Shown: positions 20,480 to 32,819 of the stretch, one piece after another | Numbering within the stretch: the first letter of the stretch is position 1 | Layout: the number at the start of each line of letters is the position of its first letter | Assembly (NCBI GenBank): GCA_014218235.1 | Contig: CM024760.1 | Location: 146,149,245 to 146,213,244 of the forward strand | Direction: 5' to 3' | DNA: 64,000 bases | DNA from: Colocasia esculenta | Lineage: Eukaryota; Streptophyta; Magnoliopsida; Alismatales; Araceae | The notes under the pieces: generated by a model | The model's input: the letters and a program-made list of their open reading frames with translations, nothing else | Told to the model about the DNA's origin: nothing | The model's database searches: none | Made by a program: the position numbers and the translations under genes

Positions 20480-21524
20480 ATTTCCAAAGCATCTGAAATA
20501 TTTTGTCTTGAAAAATCTTCTTGATCTAGAGAATATCTCATGTTTTTTGTCAAAAGTTCATCAAATGGCAGAACACTGACTATGCTCTGAGAAACTGCAA
20601 ATCTCTGATGAAATCAGTAGTAATATTGTATGTCATGATGAGCTAGTTAATTCTGTTCAGGGTTGTTAAAAAATTTTCTGATGCAGTCTGAGTAATTGGG
20701 GATTCTGGTATTTGATAGACATGTATCCTCACATGAAAAGATGTATACTTTCCCTGAAACAAAATGATTACCCTACATGAGTAATCAGAAGCTCTGGTGT
20801 GTAAAAAGCATGGGCTCTTGCATGAAGAAGTAAGGTAAATCAGATTGTTCATTTGTGATAGAATTTAAAAATAAAATGATGATGAATTGATAATGAAGAT
20901 ATTCAAAAATCTGAAAGGCTCAAGACAGATTTTTTTTAACATATCTTAGCTTGCTTGGTTATCTTTCCAATGTCACCTTGTTACATGTAATGAGTAAGTG
21001 GTTTCTTACTTATGCAGCTTCTCTACTTGAAGAATTATTTTCTCTTCAGTTATTTACTCTCATGAATTCTTCAATGATCTTTTAATGGTTAGTCAAAAAT
21101 TTATAATTTTTTAAACCATTAATCTTAACAACATTGAGAGAAGGACAATAAAGTGAATAAATGTTGTTAACTCTTTAAGGTTTACCTAGGAGTTCAGTGA
21201 ATCATGGTGAAGTGTCACCCCTTCAATTTTTGTCAAAATCTGGCTTTGATTTCAGCCTCCTAGTGTCGACACTATCAACCATAAAGTCCACACTTCTTTG
21301 TCTTGGGCAGGTGGATCAGGATATGCTTTCATTGGTCCACAGGCTCTCAGCATTCCCTCGAAAGGTCGACGCTTTTATAGTCACATCTCTTCGGACGTCT
21401 CTTCTCTTAAAAATAGTTTTGAAATCTCTGTCTTCATCCCTCTCATCTTCTCTCCGTGAAAAACCCTCCTTCGGAAACTGTATCCTCTTTTCCTCTGCTC
21501 TCTCGATACATTGTTCATCTCTTC
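20480..21524. other. Degenerate retroelement sequence between Tat insertion and PF20167-type pseudogene
   Basis: AT-rich with no coding frame. GTGTCGACACT and AGGTCGACGC words at 21263-21370 recall the 74-bp repeat on the other side of the Tat element, linking the two flanks. The segment 21400-21520 is CT-rich, like a leader before the pseudogene ATG. Confidence 0.4.
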
Positions 21525-23288
21525 ATGGCTCCTAAGCTACAACCTCGTCGTGAAGCAAAGAGAACGCAGGATGAATCTTTAGTTCCTAAACAGTAGGTAA
21601 AGGCTCAGCATGATCCTGCAAAGGGGATTGTGATTCAAGAAAGAAAGACCATTGTCCCGTCTTTTTCAAGTCGTAGATTCTCTCATCTCTGAACTGCAAA
21701 AGAGAATAACTTTTCAAAAGGTAAAAAGAAATTGGAATTTGTTGAGTTGAGCAGTTCCAATGAGGATGTCGCTGGCCAGCAAGGTTCTCAAATGTCGATG
21801 GATGGAAACCCTAATTCCCAGGATTCAGATAGTGGTTCTAGCAGTCAGAGAGTATAGGAGCAGATGTCATCTCCATCTCAAACAGCCAGTTTCAATGACA
21901 CAGTGCCATCTGAGAATGATAATGTGAGTTCTCAGCGTGATGAAAAGGAAGAAAATGAGAGTGCTGTAAAGGAAGCCAGTTTTGAAGAGCAAGCACAGAA
22001 TGTAGATCAAGAAGAAAAGGAAGAGTCTGATGATGTCAAAACTGATGATGAAGAGTCTCAATCTCCACCTTCAAATGCGAAAAGACTGATCACTGGGAAC
22101 AAGCCCATTCTACATCCCAGGATCATCAACATTCATGATGAAGGTATGATTACATTGTTGCCAGAACTTCTTAACATGCTAGAGTTTTAGGGCTGGACAG
22201 ACTTTGTTAGTATGCATAGGATATACTATCCTATTTTGGTCCAAGAGTTTTTTAGAAATCTAGTTAGTAAAAAGCATTCTCTTGATTCTACCGTAAGAGG
22301 TGTTCCCATTGTACTCACAAACACTATTGTGAGTTAGTTAATAAAGATACCAAATGAGGGTCACAACCTTCATGATTTTCAATTCTGTGCACATGAAGCT
22401 TTTTCAGTCTTAACTGGTCAGTTAAACAATATTCTTGATATCAATCAGGTAAAGGTGTCTCAATTAAATGCAAACAGATTTACTTCTGCAAATCATTTGT
22501 TACATCACTGGTGCACTACAATTTTATCACCTCAAAGAGGAGGAAGGCAAAGAGTCACTAGTCTTCAAAGATTTCTCATGTTTTGCTTGATTAAGAAGGA
22601 AAAAGTCAATCTAGCTACTATTGTCTGTCAACTACTTCATGAAGCAACTAAGCTGAAGCTGAGACAAAGCTTTCCCTATGCAGCTCACTTGTCATCTATT
22701 TTTTAGTTGTTGGCAGTTCCAGTAGCAGGGACAAAAGTTCATAAAATTTCCAGATTTCATACTTATGACATGGATCATATCGTTAAATTCATGAAACTCA
22801 ACTTGGGTGCTTAGGAAAATGTCCATGAGAATGTGGGTATGGAATAGTTTCAGCAAGATGAAGAAGAGCAGAGAGTACAGAGGGATGGTGTTCATGAGGA
22901 TACTGGTTTGGAAGAAAACCTGCCAATTCCCTCTCCTATTCACATCTCTACAGATGATTACCTGAGATCAGATCCTCCACATTTTTCTCCTCCTCATGTT
23001 CCTCATTCTGAATATGTTCCATCTATGCATGATATTCCTTCCTCATCCTCTGTAGCAGCTCAAATTCCATCTAATCTTCTTACGTTTCTGGAAGAGCACT
23101 TTGCTACAGTCCATAGTTCTCTTGATCTCTTGAACACCAAGATGGAGCAGCAAGCTTTACAGTTTGATAGTCTGTTGGAAAGGATTGAGCAACAACTAAC
23201 AACAAATGTTGGTAGACAAGAGCAAATTCACAGGTTTACAAAAATCAGATATGATCAGTTGGATCATACCATTGGGCATGCATTTAAT
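21525..23288 (+). pseudogene. Retroelement third-ORF protein (PF20167-type plant transposon domain), eight stops
   Basis: One reading frame runs from an ATG at 21525 to 23288 with no frameshift but eight in-frame stops: TAG at 21594, 21855, 22188, 22335, 22704, 22812 and 22845, and TGA at 21690. The N-terminus is K/R-rich, followed by a long S/E/D-rich segment. The central domain (about 22190-22720) contains GWTDFVSMHRIYYPILVQEF and, further on, LLHHWCTTILSP and FLMFCLIKKEKVNLATI, matching the arrangement of the 'putative plant transposon protein' family. The C-terminus is P/S-rich and then coiled coil. The second copy of this architecture is the third ORF of copia C. Its function is unknown; it sits where env-like ORFs occur. 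Confidence 0.7.
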
Positions 23289-23957
23289 CTTTTTTTTTTA
23301 ATCAAAAAGGGTCCTCATGGACAGCAACTAGGAGAGTGCACCCTATTCCAGGGGAATAGAATGTTCCCAGTCTACCAGTGTGAACCACCTGGGCCTGACT
23401 TTTCATATAAGCAAGGAGAGTATACAAGAGCAAAGGGGCATACCCCAGCTAAACTGGCCTGAAGTTAGGAAGTCCAGACCGGTCCAAGGTATGAGGACCT
23501 TTACACTCACGAGATAAAGACTTGGAAGAGAAGAAAATTACATTACTGAGAAGCTTACAACCCAAATTTGCCAATGCATCAGCCACCTGATTAGCTTCTC
23601 TATAAGTGTGAACCACCTTGACCCTTGAACTATGAATATAAGAATGAGCTTCTCGCCACCATCGCAGGCAAACCCAAGATGGAGAAATGTTGGTATTGAT
23701 GGAAGTAACAAGAGCTGCCGAATCTGAGCAGATCAAGGATAGCAGGAGTCCATATTCAGTAGCCAACTGAATACCATCACAAAGGGCTCGCACCTCAGTA
23801 ACCAAGCTACCACCAGAGCCATAGAAATGGGCAAAGGCCAAAAGAAGAAGACCCGAACGATCTCTAATACACCTGCCTCCCCCCCAAAAGCCTGGGTTCC
23901 CCTTGTTGGCGCCATCAACATTCAGAACCAAACCAGACTCGGGTGGGATCCACCTGA
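23289..23957 (-). mobile_element. 5'-truncated LINE, 3' end with RNase H domain
   Basis: On the minus strand a frame (23970-23449) encodes a plant L1-type RNase H with the four acidic residues D19 (NVDGANKGNPG), E59, D83 (CSDSAAL) and D131 (VADALANLG). About 150 bp of 3' UTR follow, ending in a poly-A tail seen as poly-T at 23289-23299. Everything upstream (endonuclease, RT) is missing, as is usual for truncated LINE inserts. No target duplication is evident, and the two flanks are not contiguous parts of one gene. Confidence 0.8.
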
Positions 23958-24515
23958 CAAGTTTGAACAATCTGCTCAGATTTGGGACAAAAAGAATAAA
24001 TTAAATGTGTCCCTTCCATATGCTCACCTACTCACCAAGGTTTTTCAACATTGTGGTATAAATTTGTTTGGAGCAGTGCTAGAGAAGATGGGTCAGGCAA
24101 TCCGCAGCAGAAATTTGAAGAAGAGCGGATTCTGTCTGGTTAATGGTATATGGACAAAGACCTCAGTAGCTGAAGGTGAAGCCATCATCGGCAAAGCCCA
24201 AGAGGTCCAGCAAGCAGTAGCAGCAACAACTGTTTAGGAAGATGCAATTGAACAAATAGATACCAGGGCAGAAGCACCAGCAGCATCAGAACTAGCAGAA
24301 GAAGTAGCAGTGAGCAGAATAGAGGATATTCCTCCTGAGCACCTTGAACCTATCGAGCAAATGCAAGTGATTGCCCCTCCAACTACTGTGGTAGGGTCAG
24401 TCCTCAGAAGAGTGCTAGACTCCATTCCAAGCACTCAAAGTGTGCCAGAGGTTGCTCTTGAAGAAGAAGTTATGGCATCAAGCCACACTGTAGATGTGGT
24501 GATGAAGGATGCTCC
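23958..24515 (+). pseudogene. Copia third-ORF fragment, plus strand
   Basis: The translation (KLNVSLPYAHLLTKVF onward) is collinear with codons of copia C's third ORF at about 37960-37330 on the other strand, including the MGQAIRSRNLKKSGF-like block and the V-L-D-S-I-P-S-T segment. One TAG lies at about 24235. It is cut at 24515 by the LTR of copia A and on its left by the LINE. Confidence 0.75.
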
Positions 24516-26556
24516 TGTTGCCCAGCTAGCAAGCCCAGAGGGGGGGGTGAATGGGATATTTAAAATTTTGATCACTTTAAAATCTGTCCACAAAAGCGTT
24601 TACACAAAATACACTTCGATGACTGTTAGTGTTAGTAAAGATAAGATAGCAAACACAAGGTAATCAAACACACTACACAAGGAATTATCCTGGTTCGGAT
24701 CTCCTCTCCACAAGAGTCCTACGTCCAATCCCTGAGCAATACCTCAGGATTTCACTACCCAAGGGTACAGTCCCCCTTAAGGACACTTACACACCCAGCC
24801 GCAACTGGTCTTCTCTTCACAGCCCGAAGAGGAATTACAACACCCTGGATCCCACCAGGTCTTCCTTCTATACGAAGGGAAACAAACACCTTGGAACCCA
24901 CCAGGTCTTCCTTCAACACGAAGGGAAAGAACACATAAATGTATTCAAGGGATGATACGCCCCTAGATCAAGCTTAAGGACCAACGCTTGATCTGAAGCA
25001 ACGACTGAGAGAGAAAGTTCTACGATGAGGGACACTCTCAGTATACAGAAGCTCTCAAAACTAACACAATGAATGCAGAGAGCTAAGAACTAAGAGCTAG
25101 AAAAGCAAAGGAGTGAGGCTTCGCTCTTTCAGATGCTCGCAGAAGGCTTATAAAAGATTGTCGTGAGTGTTCTTTAGTTTCTGTAGCTTCAGTCTTCTAT
25201 ATATGTCTTTCATTTGAAAATTGAATGCTGAAGTGTCCATCTCTAAGCTTTTGTTTACGTTAGACTACATGTCACGGTAGTGCTTCTTGTTCAACAGTCT
25301 TTAGCTTTCCATGCACATAACAAAAGAGAGGATCTTCTTTAATGTCCGTTATCTTCCATATTGTCCAACATTTTATTGAGGTGCGTTGTCAGAGACCACG
25401 CATTAAATGCTAAGACAATAGACAGCTAGGCTGTCTCTTGTTGTCAATCAACGTTAGAATGATTTTATATCAAAATAGAAGTTCCATTCTGTTCTTCTGA
25501 AAAGATGTTTACAGTATAAGCATGGAAATAGAAGATTTCATTTGCATGCAGTGCAGTGATATGATTAGTCATAATAAATGCATGGATGTGAGATAAAAGC
25601 GAGGGAAGACTTTGACTTTTCAAACTATCTGAGAATAGGTTTGAATATCAAGTCGTTATACACCATGAAATCGATATGATTATGACTTATGAAATTGATG
25701 TAAAGATGAGTCGTTGTTCATGTGAATCGTTATACGTTCATAAACAAGTCGATGTACACACAAATCGTTATGCATTAATAACTGAATCGTTATGATACTA
25801 TCAACAAATCGTTACGAGCAAATCGTGTTTCATTTATCGAGTCGATATAGTGAACAAATCGTTGTTTAATGTATCGAATCGTTACTGCGACCAAGTCGTT
25901 GTGTAACTTAATGAATCGTTACAGTGACTGAGTCGTTGTGTAACTTATCAAATCGTTATGAAACTTAACGAGTTGTTGTAATACTGAAATTGTTGTGAGA
26001 GTAAATAGTTGTTCTCACTTAAGAAATCGTTGTGAGAACAAATCATTGTTCTCACTTAAGAAATCGATGCGATAACCAAATCGTTATGAGCTCGGAATCG
26101 ATGTGCACACTTATCGCATCGTTCTGAGAGCAAATCGATGCGATCTCTTAGCGAATCGTTATGAGAGACAAATCGTTGTGATCTCTTAGCGAATCGTTAT
26201 GAGAGGCAAATCGTTGCGATCTCTTAGCGAATCGTTATGAGATAGACTTCAATAAAATAGTGATGACTTATAAAATCGTTATAGACCCAAAATCGATATG
26301 AATAAGGAAATCGTTATGATTCTAAGGAAATCGTTATAACAACTAGAGAGTCGATGTGTACTTAGAAAATTATATGCTTTGAACTGTAAATGCTGGTATG
26401 AAGAATACTTACCAGTTTAGCTTGTTTTTCTTTGTTAGATTTCCTGTGCTCAAATCTTATAGAAAATATGTTAGAAATGCAAATAGTCTTAGTTTTTTTA
26501 ATCACCAAAATAGATATTTAATTCATTTAAATTACATGGGGAAAATCTGATCATCA
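24516..26556 (-). repeat. LTR of copia A (3' LTR)
   Basis: Plus-strand ends are TGTTGCCCAGCTAGC and TGATCATCA. It is the same family as 57589-59636 (2048 bp) and a relative of copia C's LTRs. The complement of the purine tract AAAAAGGGGGAGAT abuts it at 26557. Confidence 0.9.
25640..26350. repeat. AAATCGTTA motif array in LTR of copia A
   Basis: Dozens of AATCGTT / AATCGAT words are spaced about 15-40 bp apart. There are local tandem units of about 39 bp around 26100-26240 (GCGAATCGTTATGAGA type). In element orientation this is the U3 part of the LTR. Confidence 0.85.
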
Positions 26557-26863
26557 ATCTCCCCCTTTTTGGTGATGACAAAACATAGCAACAATAAAAG
26601 ATGTTCTGAAATAAATCTAAATAAATTGTGAAATAAGATATAAACAAAATAAAATATAAGAGATGTATTTCAGAAATACTATATTTCTCCCCTTTTTGTC
26701 ATTAAGCAAAAAGAAAAAAAGAATCGTTCGGAGACAAAGAAGAGAGATAAAAAAGAGATAAGAGCAAATAACTTTTCTATTTATCTTGAGAGGTTATAGA
26801 AAGGTAGAAAGCAAGAGATAGAAGGGAGGCATGCCGCTGAATAATGCGCAAAGCCTTGCATTC

Positions 26864-28077
26864 CTACTCCTCAAAATAGGTCTTGAAAACCCCAAGAGCA
26901 ATAGAGTAAGATGACCCCATGTCTGGAAGCATCCTCTTGGTGAGAAGTTGGCGCTGATCTTCTAGAAAATTAGCATATTCATCGGTGCCAAGAGATTCTT
27001 TGAAGTAAATAAAAGATCCAAAACTAGCAAACCGAAGAAATTGGTTGATCTTGATGGAGTAGTGGATCTGATGCTGCAGAAGATCTTTCTTCAAGGCCAG
27101 AAACAGCTTGTACCGCTCGACCCACTGAAGATAAGGGTCCTGAACTAAATTGATAGAGTTCATGTCCAAAAAGGCTTCAGCTGTAAGAGTAGGTTTCCCT
27201 TCTTTGAACAAGGAGCTGTTGGTTGATTCCAGCTGAAGGGCAGACTGATTATAGTGCTTTTCCCAGTCAGTAGGAGAAAGCCTTTCACATTCAGATAGCA
27301 AAGGAGCAAGAACTTCAGAGGAAATATGGCCTAGATGAAATTCTCTAAAGATGAATCTTTGGAAGGAGGGGAGACGACCCTGCTGAGCTGAGATCCTACC
27401 CATGACATGAGCAAATCTCTCAAAAATTACAGGACCAACTGAGGAGTCAATGACCAAGGAGTGCAGGTTAGGGAGAAACACAGTGTTTGGAATTTGCAAG
27501 GTAGCAAAATCCACCTTGAAGGAGAAATTGACTGGATTTTCAATTTTTAACGAAGCAACGGCTCCCTGGAACTGACCCAACTGCACTTCAGGTAACTTGT
27601 GAAGATACCGATAATCATTGAATAGCTAGAAGTACCTGATGAGCTTCACTTCCTTTTGAATAAAAGGTGCCCAGAGGGTTTTATGATGAATGACAAACCA
27701 CTCAGAGAGAGTGAGTGGAGAGTCCCTGGGTGGAAACTGAGCTGACTTTTCAAGAATATATTTCCTGTAGAGAGCAGAGTGCCCTTTAGCCCACCGATAT
27801 TCAGATTTGCATTCAGCCATTTTGAAGATTTTGGATTGATCAATTTTTGAGAAGTGGTTGTAGGGAAGGACAACATTGAGGTGATCAGTTAGATTTAGAA
27901 AAGGAACACCAAAAATGGTGGCAAGGATACACTTTTAGAGATATTCACGATAGAGTGGTTTCCTTCGATTTTCAACAGTGAGAGAAAACCAAAGAGGAGG
28001 AAATTTAGGTTCAGTGGGAAGGGCAAGAGTAGTGGAGAGTTTCCTCTTTTTAGAGACAGGATTAGAAGAGTCAGTCC
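26864..28077 (-). pseudogene. Third-ORF C-terminal domain of copia A
   Basis: Minus-strand coding homologous to 34905-36150 (copia C) and 56366-57396 (copia B). It shows the blocks FIFREFHLGHISSEVLAPLL and AEAFLDMNSINL, and a C-terminal GSSYSIALGVFKTYFEE. A TAG at 27628-27626 stands where copia B has CAG (…RYFQLFND…). Broken frames upstream reach the L1 insertion at 28082. Function unknown; it lies between RNase H and the 3' LTR in the intact arrangement. Confidence 0.75.
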
Positions 28078-28082
28078 TGTGG
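28078..28082. repeat. Target site duplication TGTGG, left (L1)
   Basis: Repeated at 47077-47081, directly after the CACA end of L1. Confidence 0.85.
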
Positions 28083-29973
28083 TGTAAGGCCCTAGAATTT
28101 TACTCTCTTTCTTATATGGGTGTTTGATTGTGTGAGGAATTGTGCTTGTGTGTGTAGATGTAAAAATATTATTTGATGTATTGTTATAGATATATGTATA
28201 TATAATTGTATTGTGCATATAATCTATTTACATTGCATGAATAGTAGTATTTAATATATGTATTGTAAATTATATATATTTGTCTTGTATATATATATAT
28301 GGTTTCTGTAGTTTTAAGATCTGTGCAGACGACCTGTTGGCGTCAACATGAGTTGACGTTAATAGTGAGTCAGCGGCCACATCGATGGACGCCAACTCCA
28401 TATTGGCGGCCAGTGATGTTGACGTTAGTCTCTCAGATCTGTTGCGACTTCAGATCCAGAAACGCCCCCAAAAATGTTGCCCCTGGTTTAGGAAACTGTT
28501 CCCCAACGGTAACCTAGCCTACCCTAAACGCGTCTTCGACCCTAACTCTATAAAAGACTCGGTTTGGGGTGATGTTGGGCCCTTTTGGCTCTTTTGTCAA
28601 AAACCCTAACTTTCATGTGCGAAACCTGAACTTTGGACCCGTGGATCCGGTGATTGGAGGCTTCTTCCGGCGTTCTTCTTCGACTGGGAGGAAGGCTAGA
28701 CATTGAGGATCGTCTTCCCAACCCCGGTGGACCTTAAAGACCATCTCAAAACCCAGATTTGGAAGACTTCGGGACTCTTTGGCTCAGGCCGAGGAGAGCT
28801 TCTCCGACTTGATTCGCTGATTATAGAATTGTTTGAAGGCAAGTAAACCCTCCACACTACTCATACATGCGTCTAGTAGGTCCTAGATATTTTTCCGAAA
28901 TTTATTCGAGTCCTGGAACCCCCTCTTCCTTCGACTTCTGAGTTCAGTCTATATTTTGCGCAGACAGGAACTTAACGGCACCCTTTGCTTCCGTTAAGAT
29001 CCGAGGTTAGCGGCCACCGATGTTGCCGTTAACCAGGTAAGCGGCCACACCCTTGTCGCTGAGTTCTTCAGGCAAGAATAGTGGACAGTTTGCCCCTTAT
29101 AATCTATTTTCCGGATTTCTACGTATGAGGATATACTGTAGATTTTGTATGTTATGTAATACCTTAAGTGTATGATGTTGTGGAATTTTGTGAAATTTTC
29201 GTTAAACATTTTATTTATTAAATTTTTTCCAAAGTAACTGTCAGATAGGTTTTGACCTTGTAAATTTCTATTTATGTGATCTATGTGGAATTTAAGTGTC
29301 ATAGAATTTATGTGCGATGTTGCTAGATGTCAGTACATGCCATAAAATTTTGGAAATTTTCTGTTGTCCGTGTAAATGAATATAATTTCTGAATTGTAAA
29401 ACAGTAAACATGTATTATTAGTGTAAATTCTCAAATAATTGCATGAAACCAATTAAATTCCCAAAAATTTTGTATGAATACATGACTGTCATTTATATAT
29501 ATGTAGGATGATTTATGTACCTGTGACAAGGTAAATCATGCAAATTTAATTGTTGATAAATTATGCAGTATTACTGTTCTAATTTTAGTAATTAGTGTGT
29601 ACTTTCGAAAAATATGAAATTTTACATGTAGGATGATTGATCCATAAAAAATCTACCATTAACATTTCAGGAAAATTGGACAACAGTAGGTACTAAATTC
29701 ATTATTTCATCATGAAAAGGTCAATTAGAACATGTTTAGAGTAATTAATGATAACCTAGTTAGTTGCAGCATGAATTGAATCAAATTGTGATTGTTTAAC
29801 TCTGTAAACAGTAGTACCATGCTAGGTAAACCTGAAATATGTGATTTTGTGTGAGCATGGAACATGTGTTTAAAACAGTGCATATATTAAGTGTGCGTTT
29901 TAAAATGAGAAAAATGTGTAAATGTGCCATGGGTGACACTGCTACCTTAGAGGGCTGAGGAGCTGTACCGTAG

Positions 29974-29978
29974 TAAAG
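29974..29978. repeat. Target site duplication TAAAG, left (L2)
   Basis: Repeated at 45905-45909. Removing L2 restores the continuity of L1 as seen in its homologue near 50140-50170. Confidence 0.88.
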
Positions 29979-31174
29979 TGTAGCAACCTGGATTTTTCAA
30001 AAATAAAAACTTAATAATAATAGGAATAAAAGCAACTAGGAAATCAAATAAAAGATAATTAAATAAAACCCGTTAAATGAAAAGAAGTAATGGGTTTTAT
30101 TAAATGGACCCATTGGAATTTAGTGGGCCAAAATTTGATTTATAAAAAAAGAGAATAATGGGAAAATATCTTAAATTCGCAACTTAATTATTAACTAATT
30201 AGAAAAAGGGAAATGTAACACATTAAATAAGCAAATAGTGTTAAATTTGGAATCCTAAACCTACCCTAATTGATTGGCCACGAATTTGTCTCTCTTCCTA
30301 ACCCAAACAGGATGTGGAATGCTTAGAAGGAAGGTAGGAAATAGGAAAACTCGGAATTAATGGGAATTAGAGTCCAACTAGGAAAGGGAAGGAGAGAAAG
30401 CTTAAATACTCTCTCAAATCCCTCATGGCCGGCCCTAGTTCGTGTCAAGGGTTTGCTGGACGTGGGGAGAGGCCAAGGAGGAGAGGAATTCGTGGGGAAA
30501 AGGCTGCTCAAGCTTCTTCCTTCGTTCTTCAAGTTCTTAACCCTATAAGAGGAAAAACGTGAAAGGTAGGCATTCTCATAAGCATAAAACATGAAAATTT
30601 TTCTGTAGGATATCTCGTCCATCAGGAATACAAGTCCTTTGGTTTCATATTTTTCCATCGATCAAATCTTTAGATCGCAATTTTCAAAGTTCTGTAATTT
30701 ACATGATTCTTGATCTCCATGTATACTACACCTCAGGCCTCGAAAATTTTATTGGAGGTACTGATGGAGGTTAGCTTTCTTTTTCCCCTGAAAGCCCTAA
30801 TTTTCTTACACCCTATCATGCGAATTAATTTGTTGATCCCAACTGTACTCAGTTCTACATTTGTCATGAATTCTCTTTATTAAACCATGTGGAAACCTTC
30901 ATTGCTTTCCGATTCTGATTTACTGGAAGTACCCATGCATGTCTGGATCTGTTTAAAACTGGTTTCATGATTTTTCATGCACTATACAAATTGTTCTCAG
31001 TTTTAGAACAACCCTGTGTCAAACAGGGAAAAGTTTGGTCTGCAATCCAAGACAGGTCTGATCCCTGTCAGACTCGGGCACAGACCACCAGAACGTGACG
31101 ACCCGATAGGCCGCGTTCTGTGGTCTGGTTGCGACGGTCGACCAGTCGCATTCTGAATGCGACAGAATCGTCAT

Positions 31175-31418
31175 CGCGATCGCTGTGCCTGGCCCGCTGC
31201 GTTCCTTACAGGTCTCTATCGCGTTCTCAATGCCTGATCCGACAAGCTTGTCGCGATCCTTACAAGGCACTGTCGCATTCTGATCCGACCCCTGTCGCGA
31301 TCGCTGTGCCTGGCCCGTCACGTTCCTTACAGGTCTCTATCGCATTCTCAATGCCTGATCCGACAAGCCTGTCGCGATCCTTAGAAGGCACTGTCGCATT
31401 CTGATCCGACCCCGTCGC
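31175..31418. repeat. 121-bp direct repeat rich in TGTCGCGATC, two units
   Basis: CGCGATCGCTGTGCCTGG occurs at 31175 and 31296, a period of 121 bp with few differences between units. Each unit carries several GTCGCGATC or GTCGCATTC words. Confidence 0.8.
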
Positions 31419-32814
31419 GATCCTTACAAGTGTCCGTCGCGATCATAGGATTTTTGCAGAAAAAACCCCTGATTTCAATGCTCTAATTGCCTAGTGTGCT
31501 TATACCCTTTATTCCCAGTTATTTCCGTAGTAAATTCACTTAATATAAATTGGACATTTATATGTGAATTAAAATGCATACACATGACTAATTCCCTTCC
31601 ATGATTCATGACACATGCAAACACTTGGAACCATCTAAATATGGCTTAATTGGCATGAACATGTGACATAATATATCTGGTAATTTATGCAATTAAATTG
31701 CCTTACTTATAAATGAACTTGTCCTCGATTTTCACGTTGTTTTGAAACACCGATCTCGACACTCCACTGTTCTAGAATTCCTCTAGAACGTCGAGCACTT
31801 GTTTCTATAATTACCCTCCTTCTTGAATTGGACGAACTCTCCATCGGATACTCCTTCCGTCGGACTAGTGAATCCTTGTTCAAGGCCTCCGTAAGTCTCC
31901 TCTGTCCATGCATTATCACATGGTCGACGAGCCGGTTGTACCCTAACACCTATGATACCCTTTAGGGATCAATAAGATCCAAACGCATATTAGAAGTTCA
32001 CTCTCATCTTGAATCACGCCAGACCTCTGGACCTGTGCATAACATGGACAGCGGTAGGGTTGTGAGTTCTATCTGACTGCCAACACCGAGTGCGCGTGTT
32101 GTGTAACTATTACCATCGCATGTTTACTCGACGTATTACGTGCGATGCCCACTAGCTCTCATCTTTACTCTATTCGCTCATCTATTCCCGTTCACTCTAT
32201 TATCTTGTCCATTCATCTAGTTCTCTCATCTATGTCTTGGTACTCTATATTGGCTATTGACTGATTGTCTAAAGATATACAATATAACCAATGTCTGACA
32301 ATATATAAAGGGCCCGATCTGGTCCTGGGATGTGCGCCCGAATGTGCTAGTGCCCATGGGAGTTAAAAGATCAGAGTGTTTGGCATTACACTCAAGTGCT
32401 ATCTATCTCGACTATCTAAATGACAATAAAAAAGTGTTATATTCTCTCGTTGTCTATTGACAAAAGTGCTATGCTATACTCGTTGTGCTATTGTGCAATG
32501 GCCATCCTGCTATTTTTATGCTATTCTCGACACTGGTGCTATTTTTGGAAAGTCTATATTTGGAAAGTCTTGCTATTTCGATCATGCGCGATCCTGCTAT
32601 CTTTTACCATACTTGACTTTCTCGTTCTATCATTAGTTACTCTGCCTTTAATACATTAATCATTTAAAGCCTGCTTGACGATTGAGATTTAAGTCCTACT
32701 GGGCGTTATCGCTCACCCTGCGTTATTTGTCGTTGTGTTCTCAGGTGAGACTGAGGATGAACCATACACTCAAGAGGACGGGAACGACCTGGAGTGATGT
32801 TATGAGTACCCTAG

Positions 32815-32819
32815 TGTCT
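32815..32819. repeat. Target site duplication GTGTC, left (copia C)
   Basis: Repeated at 45656-45660, directly after the other LTR. Confidence 0.95.

Larger units (their letters stand above)
24516..28082 (-). mobile_element. Copia (SIRE-type) element A, 3' portion, minus strand
   Basis: Reading the minus strand: third-ORF C-terminal region, purine tract, then a 2041-bp LTR that ends in GGGCAACA against the pre-existing third-ORF fragment. The preceding target bases are GCTCC. The internal region is interrupted at 28082 by solo LTR L1 and continues at 47082-48065. Gag and pol of A are absent from the window. Confidence 0.85.

Noticed and set aside
30323..30658. Minus-strand 111-codon frame in L2
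   Set aside because: Lies within solo LTR sequence with no domain, start context or homologous copy.
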